Positions 45,932 through 57,130 are shown, numbered from the stretch's first letter. The stretch: DNA of 64,000 bases from Candidatus Oscillochloris fontis (GCF_004138135.1 NZ_RYFD01000011.1:1-64000); one strand, 5' to 3'. Notes: generated from the letters alone by a model not told the origin. Numbers and translations: made by a program.

Positions 45932-48085
45932 CTACTCATTCACAAACACACTCGTGTAGGTCTCGTAGATGTTGCCGTCCATATCCTCGGCCTGTACACC
46001 CAGCACATAATCCCCCGCCGGGGCCAGCATCTCCTCCATGCTGAGCGGCTGTGTGCCAAAGGTGACGCTCGATCCGGGGACGCTGATGTACTCCTCCTCG
46101 GCATCCTCGTCATCACTGTGCAGCAGGATGATCTGGTTGTCTACCGTAAAGGTGTCGCCCGCTTGGGGTACGATGACGCTAGGGGCGCTGGCTTCGCCCT
46201 GCGGGCTGAAGGTAAGCACCTTGATTAGTTCGTAGTCCTTGAAGAAGAGGTGCGCCGGTCGCGCATTGCCATCGCTGAAGGTGTAGGTGCCACGCACCAC
46301 ATAGGTCGCCACCTCGTCGCCATAGTCCCACGGCTCAAACAGCGCGAAGATGGTCTGGTTGCCGTCGTTGATGCCATAACGCACCGGCTCCCAGTCGTAG
46401 CTGAACTCCACCGGGCGCTCTTCACCCCAGTCGGGGTACGAGACCCCATTGATCGTCAGGCTCTCCCCGGCGTCAATGTAGTCTACGTCGGCCACCAGGA
46501 TGCTGTCATCCTCTGGGTTGTAGAAGCCGGTGAAGAAGTAGATGAAGCCGATCTGCTCGCCATCCACACTGATGTCTACCGTGACCGCCTCGGCTTGGTT
46601 GATCTCATCCGCTGAGAGAACGAGCTCGGCAACGGTAAGCTCGCTCGCGCCGGGGGCGACGAGGCTGCGCACATTCGTTGGGCGCGGGTCGCTCATGGCG
46701 ACGTCGTAGTAGTAGAAATCGAGGTAGTTTTCCCATGCGGCTTCGTCGGCGAAGCGGCTGGCCACCTGCGCATAGACCTTGCGCCCGGCGTCACGCGATT
46801 TGTAGAGCTTGGAGGTCGGGAAGTAGATGGAAAGCCCGGTTGCGCCGGGGCGCGCTTCGCCGTGGGTTTCGGCGATCACCACCGCTTGCAGGGCATCCAG
46901 CAGTTGATCGGCAGCGGCCTGCACATCCTCGTCATCGCTCTTCTGCTTGAGCAGCGCCACGAAGTTGCCCAGATCAATATAGGGCGAGGGGCCATCGCCA
47001 AAGGTGTTCTCGAAGCGCTGTGCGTAGGTACGCGCCGAGGCTATCGGTTTCTTCTCGCTCTCGCTCATCGCGAGCGCGAGTTCATCCAGCGCACTGAGCA
47101 GATCGGGCAGTGCAGCCGTGTCGTAGGCAGCCAGCGTGACATCCAGGCTCATATCGGCGGCCACTTCTTCGGCACTCAGCTTGGCGCGGGTGTCGAAGTT
47201 CTCTTCCACAAACATGGCGCGCGCCCGATCATCCACGATGCGCTCATCCTGATGGATGTAGCTGTCTACGATCAGGGTCGACAGAGTGGCTCCGTCCATG
47301 CCGGGATCGGCCACCAACTCGCCCAAAAAGCTGGCGTAGGCCCAGCCCAGCGCCGGTTCAAGTTCTTCTGAGGCCACCACATAGTTGGCATGCGGGGCCA
47401 TCGCCGTCACCACCTCGATCTGACCCATGAGGCAGGCATCGAAGCCGATCACCTCAAAGGCGGCGATGCCGGTCTGGCTGCGGATCTCATCGAGAGCGGC
47501 GTCAATCTCGTCGAGCAGTAAGAGATCGCCATTTTCGGTTAGCCCTAGCCCATCGGGGCCGGGATCGGTGTGCGATTCATCACTCCAGCCACCCGGCCAG
47601 CCCATACCGTGGTCGGAGAGAATGAGGACGTGGTGATCGGCGGGGTAGGTCTCGGTCGCCCAGACCACAAAGTCAATCAGGGTCTGGCCATCGGCCATGT
47701 TGACTTCGCCCAGATCTTCAACCACATGCGAATTGAGTTGATCGAGATCATCATCCTGCTGAATCTCGATCCGGCGCGTCGAGTGCCAGTTGTCATCGCC
47801 CTTGAACCCACCGCGATAGCGATCTACCTGCGCTACAATCGTCACCTGATCGGACGAACCGGCGCGCTCGGCTTCGTTCAGGTCAATCACCATGTCCTGC
47901 TCCAGCACCTGATCATCGGCATCGGAGTAGAGCATCACCAGCCATGTATCAGCGGAAGAAGAGGTTGAGGCTGGAGGCGGACGACTAGGCGCGGACGTGG
48001 GGCTTAACGCCTCTTCCTCATCGGTGCAGGCGGTGAGGAGGAGGGCCAGGATGAGGAAGATCGCGAGAATGCGGAGGCGTGACAT
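45932..48085 (-). CDS. clostripain-family (C11) cysteine peptidase lipoprotein
   Basis: 717 aa from the ATG at 48085 (MSRLRI). The signal peptide ends at LLTAC, so it is a predicted lipoprotein outside the membrane. The C11 domain (residues about 45-420) shows TWLVMLYSDADDQVLEQD, the catalytic His in VLILSDHGMGW and the catalytic Cys in VIGFDACLMG. The remaining 300 residues are beta-rich, Ig-like in style, and may bind a wall or surface partner. Clostripain-like enzymes cleave after Arg or Lys. The 5' end overlaps the out-of-frame C-terminal extension of hoxW. Confidence 0.92.
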   Translation of the reverse strand: MSRLRILAIFLILALLLTACTDEEEALSPTSAPSRPPPASTSSSADTWLVMLYSDADDQVLEQDMVIDLNEAERAGSSDQVTIVAQVDRYRGGFKGDDNWHSTRRIEIQQDDDLDQLNSHVVEDLGEVNMADGQTLIDFVVWATETYPADHHVLILSDHGMGWPGGWSDESHTDPGPDGLGLTENGDLLLLDEIDAALDEIRSQTGIAAFEVIGFDACLMGQIEVVTAMAPHANYVVASEELEPALGWAYASFLGELVADPGMDGATLSTLIVDSYIHQDERIVDDRARAMFVEENFDTRAKLSAEEVAADMSLDVTLAAYDTAALPDLLSALDELALAMSESEKKPIASARTYAQRFENTFGDGPSPYIDLGNFVALLKQKSDDEDVQAAADQLLDALQAVVIAETHGEARPGATGLSIYFPTSKLYKSRDAGRKVYAQVASRFADEAAWENYLDFYYYDVAMSDPRPTNVRSLVAPGASELTVAELVLSADEINQAEAVTVDISVDGEQIGFIYFFTGFYNPEDDSILVADVDYIDAGESLTINGVSYPDWGEERPVEFSYDWEPVRYGINDGNQTIFALFEPWDYGDEVATYVVRGTYTFSDGNARPAHLFFKDYELIKVLTFSPQGEASAPSVIVPQAGDTFTVDNQIILLHSDDEDAEEEYISVPGSSVTFGTQPLSMEEMLAPAGDYVLGVQAEDMDGNIYETYTSVFVNE

Positions 48086-48768
48086 AGATGTGTCCTTATA
48101 GGGGCTACAATACACGATGTGATGTGCGTAGGGGCGCGTCGCGACGCGCCCCTACGGGATGATTGGGGGAGATAAGATCGCCTTATCAACCGACATGCCA
48201 CCGGCACAGCGTGGCGTGTCACAGATGAGAGCGGCGCACCCAAACTAAAATCGCGTGCCGGTAATGTTACCAGATACGCCCGTGGGGTGCGCGCATAGAG
48301 TACATGAGCCAGGGCGAGCAGGGCGCTGGGTTCACTTAGGTGCATGTTGATGTCAGCCTGGGAGCGAGCAGCACATGTGTAACGTCCCTTGCCCGGCCCG
48401 TAAACGGGCGGGCTATGTTTACGAAGCCCGCCTACGCGGGCTGACCCTAGGCCGCGTAGGCGGCCTTTGCCAGGGTAGCCCGCCCGTTTACGGGCTGGGT
48501 GATGGTATGCCGACGAATTTGGGACGCCCTCACTCCCAGAAAGGGCCACCCAACGCACCCCGCCCCGCCCGACCCGTGCATCCACAAAGATCACCCGATC
48601 CACCTCGGCGATCATCGTGGCGAGTTCCGGCGTCAGTTGGTGAACCGTCAGCAGCGTGGTACACGCCAAACCCCGTCGGGCGAGCGCGGCGACCACATGG
48701 TGGCCCGCCGCGTCATCGCCCAGCAGGGAGTTGCCATACCCAATCACTAAATTCGTGTAACTGTTCAC
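48004..48768 (-). CDS. hoxW: hydrogenase maturation protease, altered by repeats
   Basis: About 254 aa if translation starts at the GTG at 48768 inside the MITE end; another in-frame GTG is at 48747. It should cleave the C-terminal tail of HoxH after nickel insertion. Family motifs are VIGYGNSLLGDDAAGHHV, VIFVDARVG (metal-site Asp) and the later His in ADINMHLSEPSALL. Between these a palindromic repeat (48391-48500) adds roughly 40 residues. After TRHAVPVACRL the reading frame runs on through another repeat and into the neighbouring gene, adding about 60 odd residues. Typical HoxW is 150-190 aa. It is possibly functional but degraded at both ends. Confidence 0.75.
   Translation of the reverse strand: MNSYTNLVIGYGNSLLGDDAAGHHVVAALARRGLACTTLLTVHQLTPELATMIAEVDRVIFVDARVGRGGVRWVALSGSEGVPNSSAYHHPARKRAGYPGKGRLRGLGSARVGGLRKHSPPVYGPGKGRYTCAARSQADINMHLSEPSALLALAHVLYARTPRAYLVTLPARDFSLGAPLSSVTRHAVPVACRLIRRSYLPQSSRRGASRRAPTHITSCIVAPIRTHLCHASAFSRSSSSWPSSSPPAPMRKRR
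48128..48158. repeat. CGTAGGGGCGCGTCGCGACG palindrome
   Basis: Perfect palindrome of the GGGGCG family between the clostripain gene and the core of hoxW. It lies where the natural end of hoxW would be expected. Confidence 0.85.
48391..48500. repeat. coding palindromic repeat inside hoxW
   Basis: GCCCGGCCCGTAAACGGGCG and its complement CGCCCGTTTACGGGCTGGG enclose a second hairpin, GCCTACGCGGGC/GCCGCGTAGGC. It is in frame with hoxW. Confidence 0.8.
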
Positions 48769-49001
48769 AGTTCTCCTAGCATTCCGGTTTTGACGCCAAG
48801 ACGCCAAGGCGCAAAGCCTTCAATAAAACCTTTGCGTCTTCGCGCCTTTGCGTCAACACGAGGTTTCTTTTACCCCAAGTATGAACAGTTACCTAGCATT
48901 CCGGTTTTGACGCCAAGGCGCAAAGCCTTCAATAAAACCTTTGCGTCTTCGCGCCTTTGCGTCAATCAGAAGCTTCCTTTACCCCAAGTGTGAACAGTTA
49001 C
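48757..49001. mobile_element. IS66-like MITE, copy 5, plus an adjoining partial copy, between hoxH and hoxW
   Basis: A full 136-bp unit (48757-48892) is followed by a partial unit ending with AAGTGTGAACAGTTAC at 49001. Direct repeats AAATTCGT flank the pair (48749-48756 and 49002-49009). Removing the insert rejoins a GTG-AAT-ACG-AAT-TTA-GTG start of hoxW, six bases after the hoxH stop. Confidence 0.9.
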
Positions 49002-49020
49002 AAATTCGTATTCACGCGCC

Positions 49021-50442
49021 TCATCGTACTACTCGATCCAATTCCGCACCATCCGGGCCGATCAGTCGCACATCGAGCGCCATCTGTCCGGCGGCGTGGG
49101 TCGAACAACTCAGACAGGGATCGAAGGCGCGGATGCCCGCTTCAACCCGGTTGAGCATGCCTTCGGGAATGTTCGTACCGCGCACAAAGCGGCGCGCAAT
49201 CTGAGCGACGGTACGGTTCATCGCCAGGTTGTTCTGTCCCGTGGCGATGATCAGGTTGACGCGGGTGATCAGGCCGTGTTCATCCACCTGGTAGTGGTGA
49301 ATGAGTGAACCACGCGGCGCCTCGCTGATGCCCACCGACTCCAGGCGGTTGACACCCGCATCGGCGCGTAGGCGCCGCGAGGCGAGATCGGGGTCATCGA
49401 GCAGGATGGCGATGCGTTCCAGCGCCCCCAGGATCTCGACCAGCCGCGCATAGTGGTAGAAGAAACTGGCCTTGATGATCGCCCCACCGCGCTGGCGCAA
49501 CTCGATCAGTTCATCATCGGCCTGGGGCGTGCCGAACGAGCGGCAGACATTGAGGCGCGCCAACGGCCCGACGCGGTACATCCCGTCGGGGTAGCCACGC
49601 GGCAGATAGTAGGGGAACTTGAGGTAGCTCCACGGCTCCACCGCCTCGCCGATGATCTCGGCGTAGCGGCGCGCCTCGACGTGATCCTCCAGAATGGCCC
49701 CGGTGGCATCCACCACACGCAACGCACCGCCATAATGTTCCCACGTCCCATCTTCGGCCACCAACCCCATAAAAAGACTCTCGAAGGTACCAAAACTGGC
49801 CGCCTCATCGCGGTAGGTTTCGAGGAACGTCTTAAAGTGGCCAATCGCCGCACGCGCAATCGAGAAGGCTTCGGGCAACTTCTCGCGGATGGCGTGGCGC
49901 GCCTGATCGGGCAAGCCGGAGCGCACCCCACCCGGCACCGACCATGCGGGGTGGATCTTGCGCCCCCCCAGATGCTCGATCACCTCTTGGCCAAACTGGC
50001 GCAGCCGGATTCCGCTGCGCGCCAGTTCGGGGTTGGCCGCAATCAGCCCGAAGACATTGCGCGTCGCCGGGTCGCTATCGAAACCGAGGATGAAGTCGGG
50101 GCCACTCAGGTGGAAGAAACTGAGCGCGTGCGACTGCACGATCTGGGCCAGGTTCATCATGCGGCGCAACTTATCGGCGGCGGGCGGAATATCCACCGCC
50201 AGAATGCCATCACCCGCCTTGGCCGAGGCCAACAGGTGGCTCACCGGGCAGATGCCACAGATGCGTGCCGTAATCGCGGGCATCTCCCAGAAGGGTCGCC
50301 CCTCACAAAAACGCTCAAAGCCGCGAAACTCGGTGACATGGAAGCGGGCGTCACTCACCTCGCCCAGCGCATCCAGGTAGATACTTATCTTGGCGTGGCC
50401 CTCAATGCGGGTCACGGGATCAATCACAATCCGTTGGCTCAT
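49021..50442 (-). CDS. hoxH: bidirectional NiFe hydrogenase large subunit
   Basis: 473 aa. It carries the NiFe active site of a group 3d NAD(P)-linked hydrogenase. The L1 motif is [10 protein letters not shown] and the L2 motif DPCLSCSTH, giving the four nickel-binding Cys. After the L2 His a tail [15 protein letters not shown]... remains, the expected substrate of the HoxW protease. The N terminus has [19 protein letters not shown]. It is the last intact structural gene of hoxEFUYH, 15 bases after hoxY. The reaction is reversible H2 oxidation coupled to pyridine nucleotides. Confidence 0.97.
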   Translation of the reverse strand: MSQRIVIDPVTRIEGHAKISIYLDALGEVSDARFHVTEFRGFERFCEGRPFWEMPAITARICGICPVSHLLASAKAGDGILAVDIPPAADKLRRMMNLAQIVQSHALSFFHLSGPDFILGFDSDPATRNVFGLIAANPELARSGIRLRQFGQEVIEHLGGRKIHPAWSVPGGVRSGLPDQARHAIREKLPEAFSIARAAIGHFKTFLETYRDEAASFGTFESLFMGLVAEDGTWEHYGGALRVVDATGAILEDHVEARRYAEIIGEAVEPWSYLKFPYYLPRGYPDGMYRVGPLARLNVCRSFGTPQADDELIELRQRGGAIIKASFFYHYARLVEILGALERIAILLDDPDLASRRLRADAGVNRLESVGISEAPRGSLIHHYQVDEHGLITRVNLIIATGQNNLAMNRTVAQIARRFVRGTNIPEGMLNRVEAGIRAFDPCLSCSTHAAGQMALDVRLIGPDGAELDRVVR

Positions 50443-50457
50443 AATCAGTCCTCTAGC

Positions 50458-51009
50458 TCACCCGAAGCGCAACATCTCAGGCCCCTGCGCATCGGGGGTA
50501 CGACCCTCCAACAGCGCCTCCAGCAACGCCCGAATGCGCGGCGCAGGCGGGGGGCAACCGGGCAAGAAGTGATCCACCGGCACCACCGCATGCACCGGCA
50601 CCACCGTATCGAGCAGCACCGGCACAATCCCCGGCTCTGCGGGGATGATTCCCCGTGGATCACCATGGTCAACATAGATCTGCTGAAGGGTGGGGGCGGC
50701 TGCGCCCAGCGGGTTGCGCAACGCGGTAACATTCCCCGTCACCGCGCAGTCACCCAACGAGACCAGGATGCGGCTCTGTTTGCGGATGGTATGCACCAGT
50801 TCCAGATGCTCATCATTCGCGATAGCCCCTTCCACCAGTGCCAGATCAACCCCAGCCGGGAAGATCTTGGTATCGGCGATAGGGCTATAGACGAGATCAA
50901 CATGCGCGGCGAGGTCAATCAGCCACTCATCAAGATCGAGCAGCGACATGTGACAGCCGGAGCATCCACCCAGCCAGACCGTTGCGAGGCGTAGTTTGGG
51001 ATTCATCAT
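50458..51009 (-). CDS. hoxY: bidirectional NiFe hydrogenase small subunit
   Basis: 183 aa, the short small-subunit form without a Tat signal, so the enzyme is cytosolic. It holds a single proximal 4Fe-4S cluster. Ligand motifs seen are VWLGGCSGCHMSLLD, VSLGDCAVTGN and the late FLPGCPPP. It starts 9 bases after the hoxU stop and is followed directly by hoxH. Confidence 0.97.
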   Translation of the reverse strand: MMNPKLRLATVWLGGCSGCHMSLLDLDEWLIDLAAHVDLVYSPIADTKIFPAGVDLALVEGAIANDEHLELVHTIRKQSRILVSLGDCAVTGNVTALRNPLGAAAPTLQQIYVDHGDPRGIIPAEPGIVPVLLDTVVPVHAVVPVDHFLPGCPPPAPRIRALLEALLEGRTPDAQGPEMLRFG

Positions 51010-51018
51010 TCTGTCCCT

Positions 51019-51720
51019 CTAGCCGCGCACCCGGCGCGACTCGACAATCATGGCGATGCGGGCCGGGGAATGCTCCATCTCGGCCACCGTTGCCCCGCGC
51101 TTGAAGAGCGCGCCGGTGGGGCAGGCCAGCAGGCACTTACCACAGGCGGTGCAGGTCTCCGATTCGCCCCAGGGCTGGTTCATATCGGTGATTACCCGTG
51201 CCGAGGTGCCGCGTCCAGCGACATCCCAGGTATGCACGCCCTCCACCTCATCGCAGGCACGCACACAGCGGCTACACAGGATGCAGCGGTTATGGTCAAG
51301 CCCGAAGCGCTCGTGGCTAATATCCACCGTACAGGTCGGCGCGAGGTACTCGTAGCGCACATGATCCATCCCCAGCGCCACCGCCATATCCTGTAGCTCA
51401 CAGTGGCCACTCGCCACACACACGGCACAGACGTGGCCGCGTTCGGCAAAGAGCAACTCGATGATCTGGCGTCGGTACGCCTTGAGCGCATCGGTATGCG
51501 TGCGTATATCCATCCCTTCGCTGACGGTGGTGGTACATGCTGGGCGCAAGCGTCCGCCCACTTCTACCAGACACAGGCGGCACGCGCCCACATCCGATAG
51601 GCCATCGAGATGGCACAGGGTGGGGATCTTCACCCCCGCATCGCGGGCGGCCTCCAGGATCGTCTCGTCCTCACGGGCGCTGACCATGGTGCCGTTAATG
51701 AGTAAGGTTTTTGCGGCCAT
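51019..51720 (-). CDS. hoxU: hydrogenase diaphorase small subunit
   Basis: 233 aa. The N-terminal 2Fe-2S domain has [19 protein letters not shown] and a fourth Cys in RPACTTT. A His-Cys3-type region follows ([16 protein letters not shown]). Two ferredoxin-like 4Fe-4S motifs are [16 protein letters not shown] and [14 protein letters not shown]. This is the length and layout expected for HoxU, which links the diaphorase to the hydrogenase dimer. Homology is to NuoG N terminus. Confidence 0.97.
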   Translation of the reverse strand: MAAKTLLINGTMVSAREDETILEAARDAGVKIPTLCHLDGLSDVGACRLCLVEVGGRLRPACTTTVSEGMDIRTHTDALKAYRRQIIELLFAERGHVCAVCVASGHCELQDMAVALGMDHVRYEYLAPTCTVDISHERFGLDHNRCILCSRCVRACDEVEGVHTWDVAGRGTSARVITDMNQPWGESETCTACGKCLLACPTGALFKRGATVAEMEHSPARIAMIVESRRVRG

Positions 51721-51728
51721 GGGTGATC

Positions 51729-53318
<1,590 letters not shown>

Positions 53319-53333
53319 AGATTCACCTTATGT

Positions 53334-53858
53334 TCAGCTTCCGAGAAGCTCAGGTGCGGATAACAGGGCAGCAACCTGGGCTGCGACATCATCAGACGTC
53401 ATGTGGCCGGTCACATTGCCATCTATGACCACCGCCGGGGCGATGCCGCATGCACCGATACAACGCACACTCGCCAGTGAAAGCTTTCCATCGGGTGTGG
53501 TATGACCAGCCGCAATGCCAGCCACGTCTTCGGCACGCGCTATCAACTCAGACGCTCCGCGCACATAGCAGGCCGTACCGAGGCAGATCGTACAGGTATG
53601 CGCACCCTGGGGCACTAATGAGAAGAAGTGGTAAAAGGTGGCGACACCATAGACGCGGCTGGGCGGCAAATGTAGGCTGCGGGCAATCCGCACGAGCAGA
53701 TCGGGCGACAGGAAACCGTAGATCTCCTGGGCCTTATGCAGCACCTCGATCAGGGCATCCGGGCGGTACTGGTTGCGCTTCATCGTGGCCTCAAGAATCT
53801 TGAGGCGGGTATCCCCCGCTGCCGCCGCAGCGTCGCGGGTGGGGTGTGGGGTAGCCAT
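53334..53858 (-). CDS. hoxE: hydrogenase-associated 2Fe-2S subunit
   Basis: 174 aa from the ATG at 53858 (MATPHP), preceded by GGAGGAG. It is a NuoE-like thioredoxin-fold protein. The four cluster Cys are in CTICLGTACYVRGA and RCIGACGIAP. The helical N-terminal region (ALIEVLHKAQEIYGFLS) is typical. It is the first gene of hoxEFUYHW, so the promoter is expected in the 300-bp gap that separates it from the divergent acyl-CoA synthetase gene. Confidence 0.96.
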   Translation of the reverse strand: MATPHPTRDAAAAAGDTRLKILEATMKRNQYRPDALIEVLHKAQEIYGFLSPDLLVRIARSLHLPPSRVYGVATFYHFFSLVPQGAHTCTICLGTACYVRGASELIARAEDVAGIAAGHTTPDGKLSLASVRCIGACGIAPAVVIDGNVTGHMTSDDVAAQVAALLSAPELLGS

Positions 53859-54161
53859 CGCCGCTCCTCCCTCCAACAAGGCAGGTCATCGGGTGTCATG
53901 GTAACATCCGCAGCTTGTGTTTGGGGGCGCACAGAGGTAAGGTTTGGCCATTCTAGGTTAATATTGTGACAAAGTTCACGGTTTGGCGGCTTCGCCGCCA
54001 ACATACGCGAAAAAAGCGGATCTGGGGGCGCAGCCCCAAACCCCAGTTTTGGAGGAAATGGGACGGCTTTGCCGCCACATTTCCCCAAACATTGTACAAT
54101 AGCGCCGTCTCAGGTTCCGATGCCGACCTGAATCGATACTGCTGTCGAAAGGATAGACTCT
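53859..54161. other. divergent promoter region of hoxE and the acyl-CoA synthetase gene
   Basis: Contains two palindromes (GGCGGCTTCGCCGCC near 53983 and GGCGGCTTTGCCGCC near 54063) and a GGGGGCGCAGCCCC hairpin near 54024. AT-rich boxes such as TTGTACAATA (54094-54103) may be part of promoters. No gene is seen. Confidence 0.6.
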
Positions 54162-55871
54162 ATGCCCAACGATGTCGTGGCACCCGTTACCGAGCGCTTC
54201 CGGGCCATGCGTGACTTCTTGATCGCGCAGCGCGAAGATTATGCAACGGCGTTACGCGATTTTACCTGGCCCCAGTTTGAGCAGTTTAACTGGGCACTCG
54301 ATTGGTTCGATGTGATCGCCCAGGGCAATGATCGTCTGGCGCTCTGGATTGTTGAAGAGGATGGGCACGAAACCCGCCGCACCTATGCCGAGATGTCCGC
54401 CCAGACCAACCGCGTGGCCAATTGGCTCCGCCAACTCGGTGTGCGCCGGGGCGACCGCATGATTCTGATGCTGGGCAACCAAGTTGAGTTGTGGGAGACC
54501 GTCCTCGCCGCGATGAAGCTCGGTGCGGTGATCATTCCCTCGGCCACCCTGCTGGCCTCCGCCGACCTGCAAGATCGCGTCGAGCGCGGGGCGGTGCGCC
54601 ATGTGGTGGCACGGGCGGTAGATGCGCCCAAGTTTGCCGAGGTACCCGGCGACTATACCCGCATCGCGGTTGGTGAGCTGGTTGAGGGTTGGCACAACTT
54701 TAGCGACGCCTATAGTGCTGCGCCCGACTTCACGCCGGATGGGGTGACGCAAGGGAGTGATCCGCTCCTCCTCTACTTCACCTCTGGCACTACTGCTCGC
54801 CCCAAGTTGGTGCAGCACACCTACACCTCCTACCCGGTCGGGCATCTCTCGACCATGTACTGGATCGGGTTGCAGCCGGGTGACATCCACCTGAATATCT
54901 CCTCGCCCGGTTGGGCCAAGCATGCCTGGAGCAACATCTTTGCACCCTGGAATGCCGAGGCGACGGTCTTTATTTATAACTACAGCCGCTTTAACGCACC
55001 TGCACTCTTGGAGCAACTGGTACGCTGCCAAGTGACCACCTTCTGCGCCCCGCCAACTGTCTGGCGCATGCTGATCCAAGAGGATCTGAGCGGCTGGAAG
55101 GTGGCGATGCGCGAGTTGGTGGGTGCGGGCGAACCACTCAACCCGGAGGTGATCGAGCAGGTGCAGCGCAGTTGGGGTCTCACCATCCGTGATGGCTTCG
55201 GCCAGACCGAGACCACCGCCCAGATCGGGAATCCGCCCGGCCAGCCGATCAAGGCCGGTTCGATGGGCCGCCCGCTGCCGGGCTACAAGATCGCCCTGAT
55301 TGACCCGCTCTCCGAAGCGGTGGGTGACGAGGGCGAAATCTGCCTCGATCTCTCGGCGCGCCCCTTGGGCCTGATGGTCGGCTACTTGGACGACAACATG
55401 CGCACCAGCAGCGCCATGCGCAACGGCTACTACCACACCGGCGATATTGCTTCGCGGGATGCTGATGGCTACATCACCTTCATCGGGCGCACCGATGATG
55501 TCTTCAAAGCCTCGGACTACCGTATTTCGCCGTTCGAGTTGGAGAGTGTGCTGCTCGAACATGAGGCGGTGGCCGAAGCGGCGGTGGTGCCCTCACCCGA
55601 CCCGATCCGCCTCGCGGTACCCAAGGCGTATGTGGTGTTGGCGGCGGGCTGGGAGCCGAACGCGGCTACTGCCGAGGCCATTCTGCGCTTCTGCCGGGAT
55701 CGGCTTGCGCCCTACAAGCGCATCCGCCGCATCGAGTTTGGCGAACTTCCCAAGACTATCTCCGGCAAGATCCGCCGCGTTGAGCTACGCGCCCACGAGG
55801 AGGAGATTCATGGCGGGGTTAAGCCAAATACCGAGTTCTCTGAGGAGGATTTTCCTGATCTGAAAAAATAA
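54162..55871 (+). CDS. acyl-CoA synthetase, AMP-forming (medium-chain type)
   Basis: 569 aa, preceded by AAAGGATAG. ANL superfamily: P-loop-like YFTSGTTARPKLVQHTY, adenylate motif DGFGQTETTAQIG, hinge YHTGDIASRDADGYITFIGR and the C-terminal catalytic Lys in KTISGKIRRVEL. The W-x-W rich N terminus (FNWALDWFDVIA) and PGWAKHAWSNIFAPW are typical of the medium-chain acyl-CoA synthetase clade. It activates a fatty or aromatic acid with ATP and CoA. The gene is alone on this strand. Confidence 0.93.
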   Translation: MPNDVVAPVTERFRAMRDFLIAQREDYATALRDFTWPQFEQFNWALDWFDVIAQGNDRLALWIVEEDGHETRRTYAEMSAQTNRVANWLRQLGVRRGDRMILMLGNQVELWETVLAAMKLGAVIIPSATLLASADLQDRVERGAVRHVVARAVDAPKFAEVPGDYTRIAVGELVEGWHNFSDAYSAAPDFTPDGVTQGSDPLLLYFTSGTTARPKLVQHTYTSYPVGHLSTMYWIGLQPGDIHLNISSPGWAKHAWSNIFAPWNAEATVFIYNYSRFNAPALLEQLVRCQVTTFCAPPTVWRMLIQEDLSGWKVAMRELVGAGEPLNPEVIEQVQRSWGLTIRDGFGQTETTAQIGNPPGQPIKAGSMGRPLPGYKIALIDPLSEAVGDEGEICLDLSARPLGLMVGYLDDNMRTSSAMRNGYYHTGDIASRDADGYITFIGRTDDVFKASDYRISPFELESVLLEHEAVAEAAVVPSPDPIRLAVPKAYVVLAAGWEPNAATAEAILRFCRDRLAPYKRIRRIEFGELPKTISGKIRRVELRAHEEEIHGGVKPNTEFSEEDFPDLKK

Positions 55872-55965
55872 TCCTCACATGCGTTTCATGTCTTGCAGTC
55901 TCAACCTGGGCAGAGTCATCAACGATTCTAAGCCAAGGTTCACCTGAGCTTGAGACTGCGCAGTA

Positions 55966-56026
55966 AAGGTAGCGCCAGCTTCCAGCCGGTTAGGACACCC
56001 CACCGCCGGGAAGCTGGCGCTACCTT
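55966..56026. repeat. inverted repeat AAGGTAGCGCCAGCTTCC
   Basis: AAGGTAGCGCCAGCTTCC and GGAAGCTGGCGCTACCTT, 18-bp perfect arms with a 25-base loop, downstream of the acyl-CoA synthetase gene. It could act as a transcription stop for it, but lacks a T-run. Confidence 0.85.
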
Positions 56027-56078
56027 CCGATTACACTGATTCGCCCCTTTTGAAACCATATCCATAAGGATGTTTGTA

Positions 56079-56819
56079 ATGATTAAATTGATTGAAAAAA
56101 TAGGTATATTTTATGCTTCATTGATTATTACCGTTCTTTCAATATTGTTATCACAAATGATAACTCATATGATTTACATAATAACACAAGATTCAATGTC
56201 AACCAGTGGAAAAATTGCTTCGCTTCTCTCTCCGTTGATTATTGCTCCGTTCTTTTCTTGGTGGTTCATGGGGATGCTTTTACGTATTCATGCGCTCGAA
56301 CGTAAAATGCGCTTCCTTGCAACCTACGACGTATTAACCGGCGTGTATAATAGGAATTCTTTTTTTATTTATGCGATTGATTTACTAAATTTGATACAAC
56401 AAGAACAGCATGAATTGACTGTACTCTATATTGATATAGATAATTTCAAAAATATTAATGATGTATACGGTCATGATATTGGTGATTCTGTACTTAAAAA
56501 TTTTGGTTTATATTTACGATTAAATGTTCGCGATAGTGATCTTATCGGAAGAATTGGTGGTGAGGAATTTGTAATTGCATTACCCAAAACCAGCCTTCTT
56601 CATGGACAAATGGTTGCAGAGGATTTACGTCAAGGATTAGAATATAAAGAAATGGCTTTATCAAGATCTGATTCGATCAATATAACAATAAGTATTGGTA
56701 TATCAAATTCTAATCATAAAAATTATCGAAATATTGATCAACTCATTAAGATGAGCGATACTGCTCTCTATGAGGCAAAGAAGAGTGGCAGAAATAGAAT
56801 TGTTGTGAGCCGGGAATAA
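56079..56819 (+). CDS. membrane-bound diguanylate cyclase (GGDEF), acquired
   Basis: 246 aa from the ATG at 56079, with AAGG nine bases upstream; an ATG at 56070 is also in frame. Two transmembrane helices (residues about 8-35 and 48-70) precede a GGDEF domain. The domain starts ATYDVLTGVYNRNSF and has the active-site loop GRIGGEEFVIALP. RDSD five residues before GGEEF is a product-inhibition I-site. It should make cyclic di-GMP from GTP. It is strongly AT-rich compared with the neighbouring genes. No sensor domain other than the membrane part is present. Confidence 0.92.
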   Translation: MIKLIEKIGIFYASLIITVLSILLSQMITHMIYIITQDSMSTSGKIASLLSPLIIAPFFSWWFMGMLLRIHALERKMRFLATYDVLTGVYNRNSFFIYAIDLLNLIQQEQHELTVLYIDIDNFKNINDVYGHDIGDSVLKNFGLYLRLNVRDSDLIGRIGGEEFVIALPKTSLLHGQMVAEDLRQGLEYKEMALSRSDSINITISIGISNSNHKNYRNIDQLIKMSDTALYEAKKSGRNRIVVSRE

Positions 56820-56881
56820 TGAGCAAGAAGGATGGCGGAGAGTTGCGAATCATAGAACATATCCCCACAAGTAGTATTATG

Positions 56882-56890
56882 TGGTATAAT
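56882..56890 (+). promoter_or_regulatory. extended -10 promoter for the cobalamin operon
   Basis: TGGTATAAT, a TGnTATAAT extended -10 box about 34 bases upstream of the riboswitch aptamer. No good -35 box is visible. Confidence 0.5.
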
Positions 56891-56923
56891 CCAAGCCACA
56901 TGTACATTCTATAACTTCATATC

Positions 56924-57049
56924 ATCGCGGTATCCCGCTAGCCCGGATGCTAGGGTGTAAAGGTGGAAGCTGGTGAAAGTCCAGCGCTGTGCCGCAACTG
57001 TAACCGGGTGCTCGTTTTGAGCACCGGAAGCCAGGATGCCTACCGCGAT
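56924..57049 (+). promoter_or_regulatory. cobalamin (B12) riboswitch
   Basis: The outer stem is ATCGCGGTA with TACCGCGAT. Inside are the conserved aptamer pieces GGTGAAAGTCCAGCG-CTG, GCCGCAACTGTAACCGG and GGAAGCCAGGATGCC, with the variable hairpin GGTGCTCGTTTTGAGCACC between. Adenosylcobalamin binding should lower expression of the downstream transporter and chelatase genes. Confidence 0.95.
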
Positions 57050-57130
57050 GTTGTTGTTCATTCCTTCTCGAGACAAGGAGGCCGAACATGACGGATAGTT
57101 AGTCATGGATACTATCTGGCACGTTTATCA

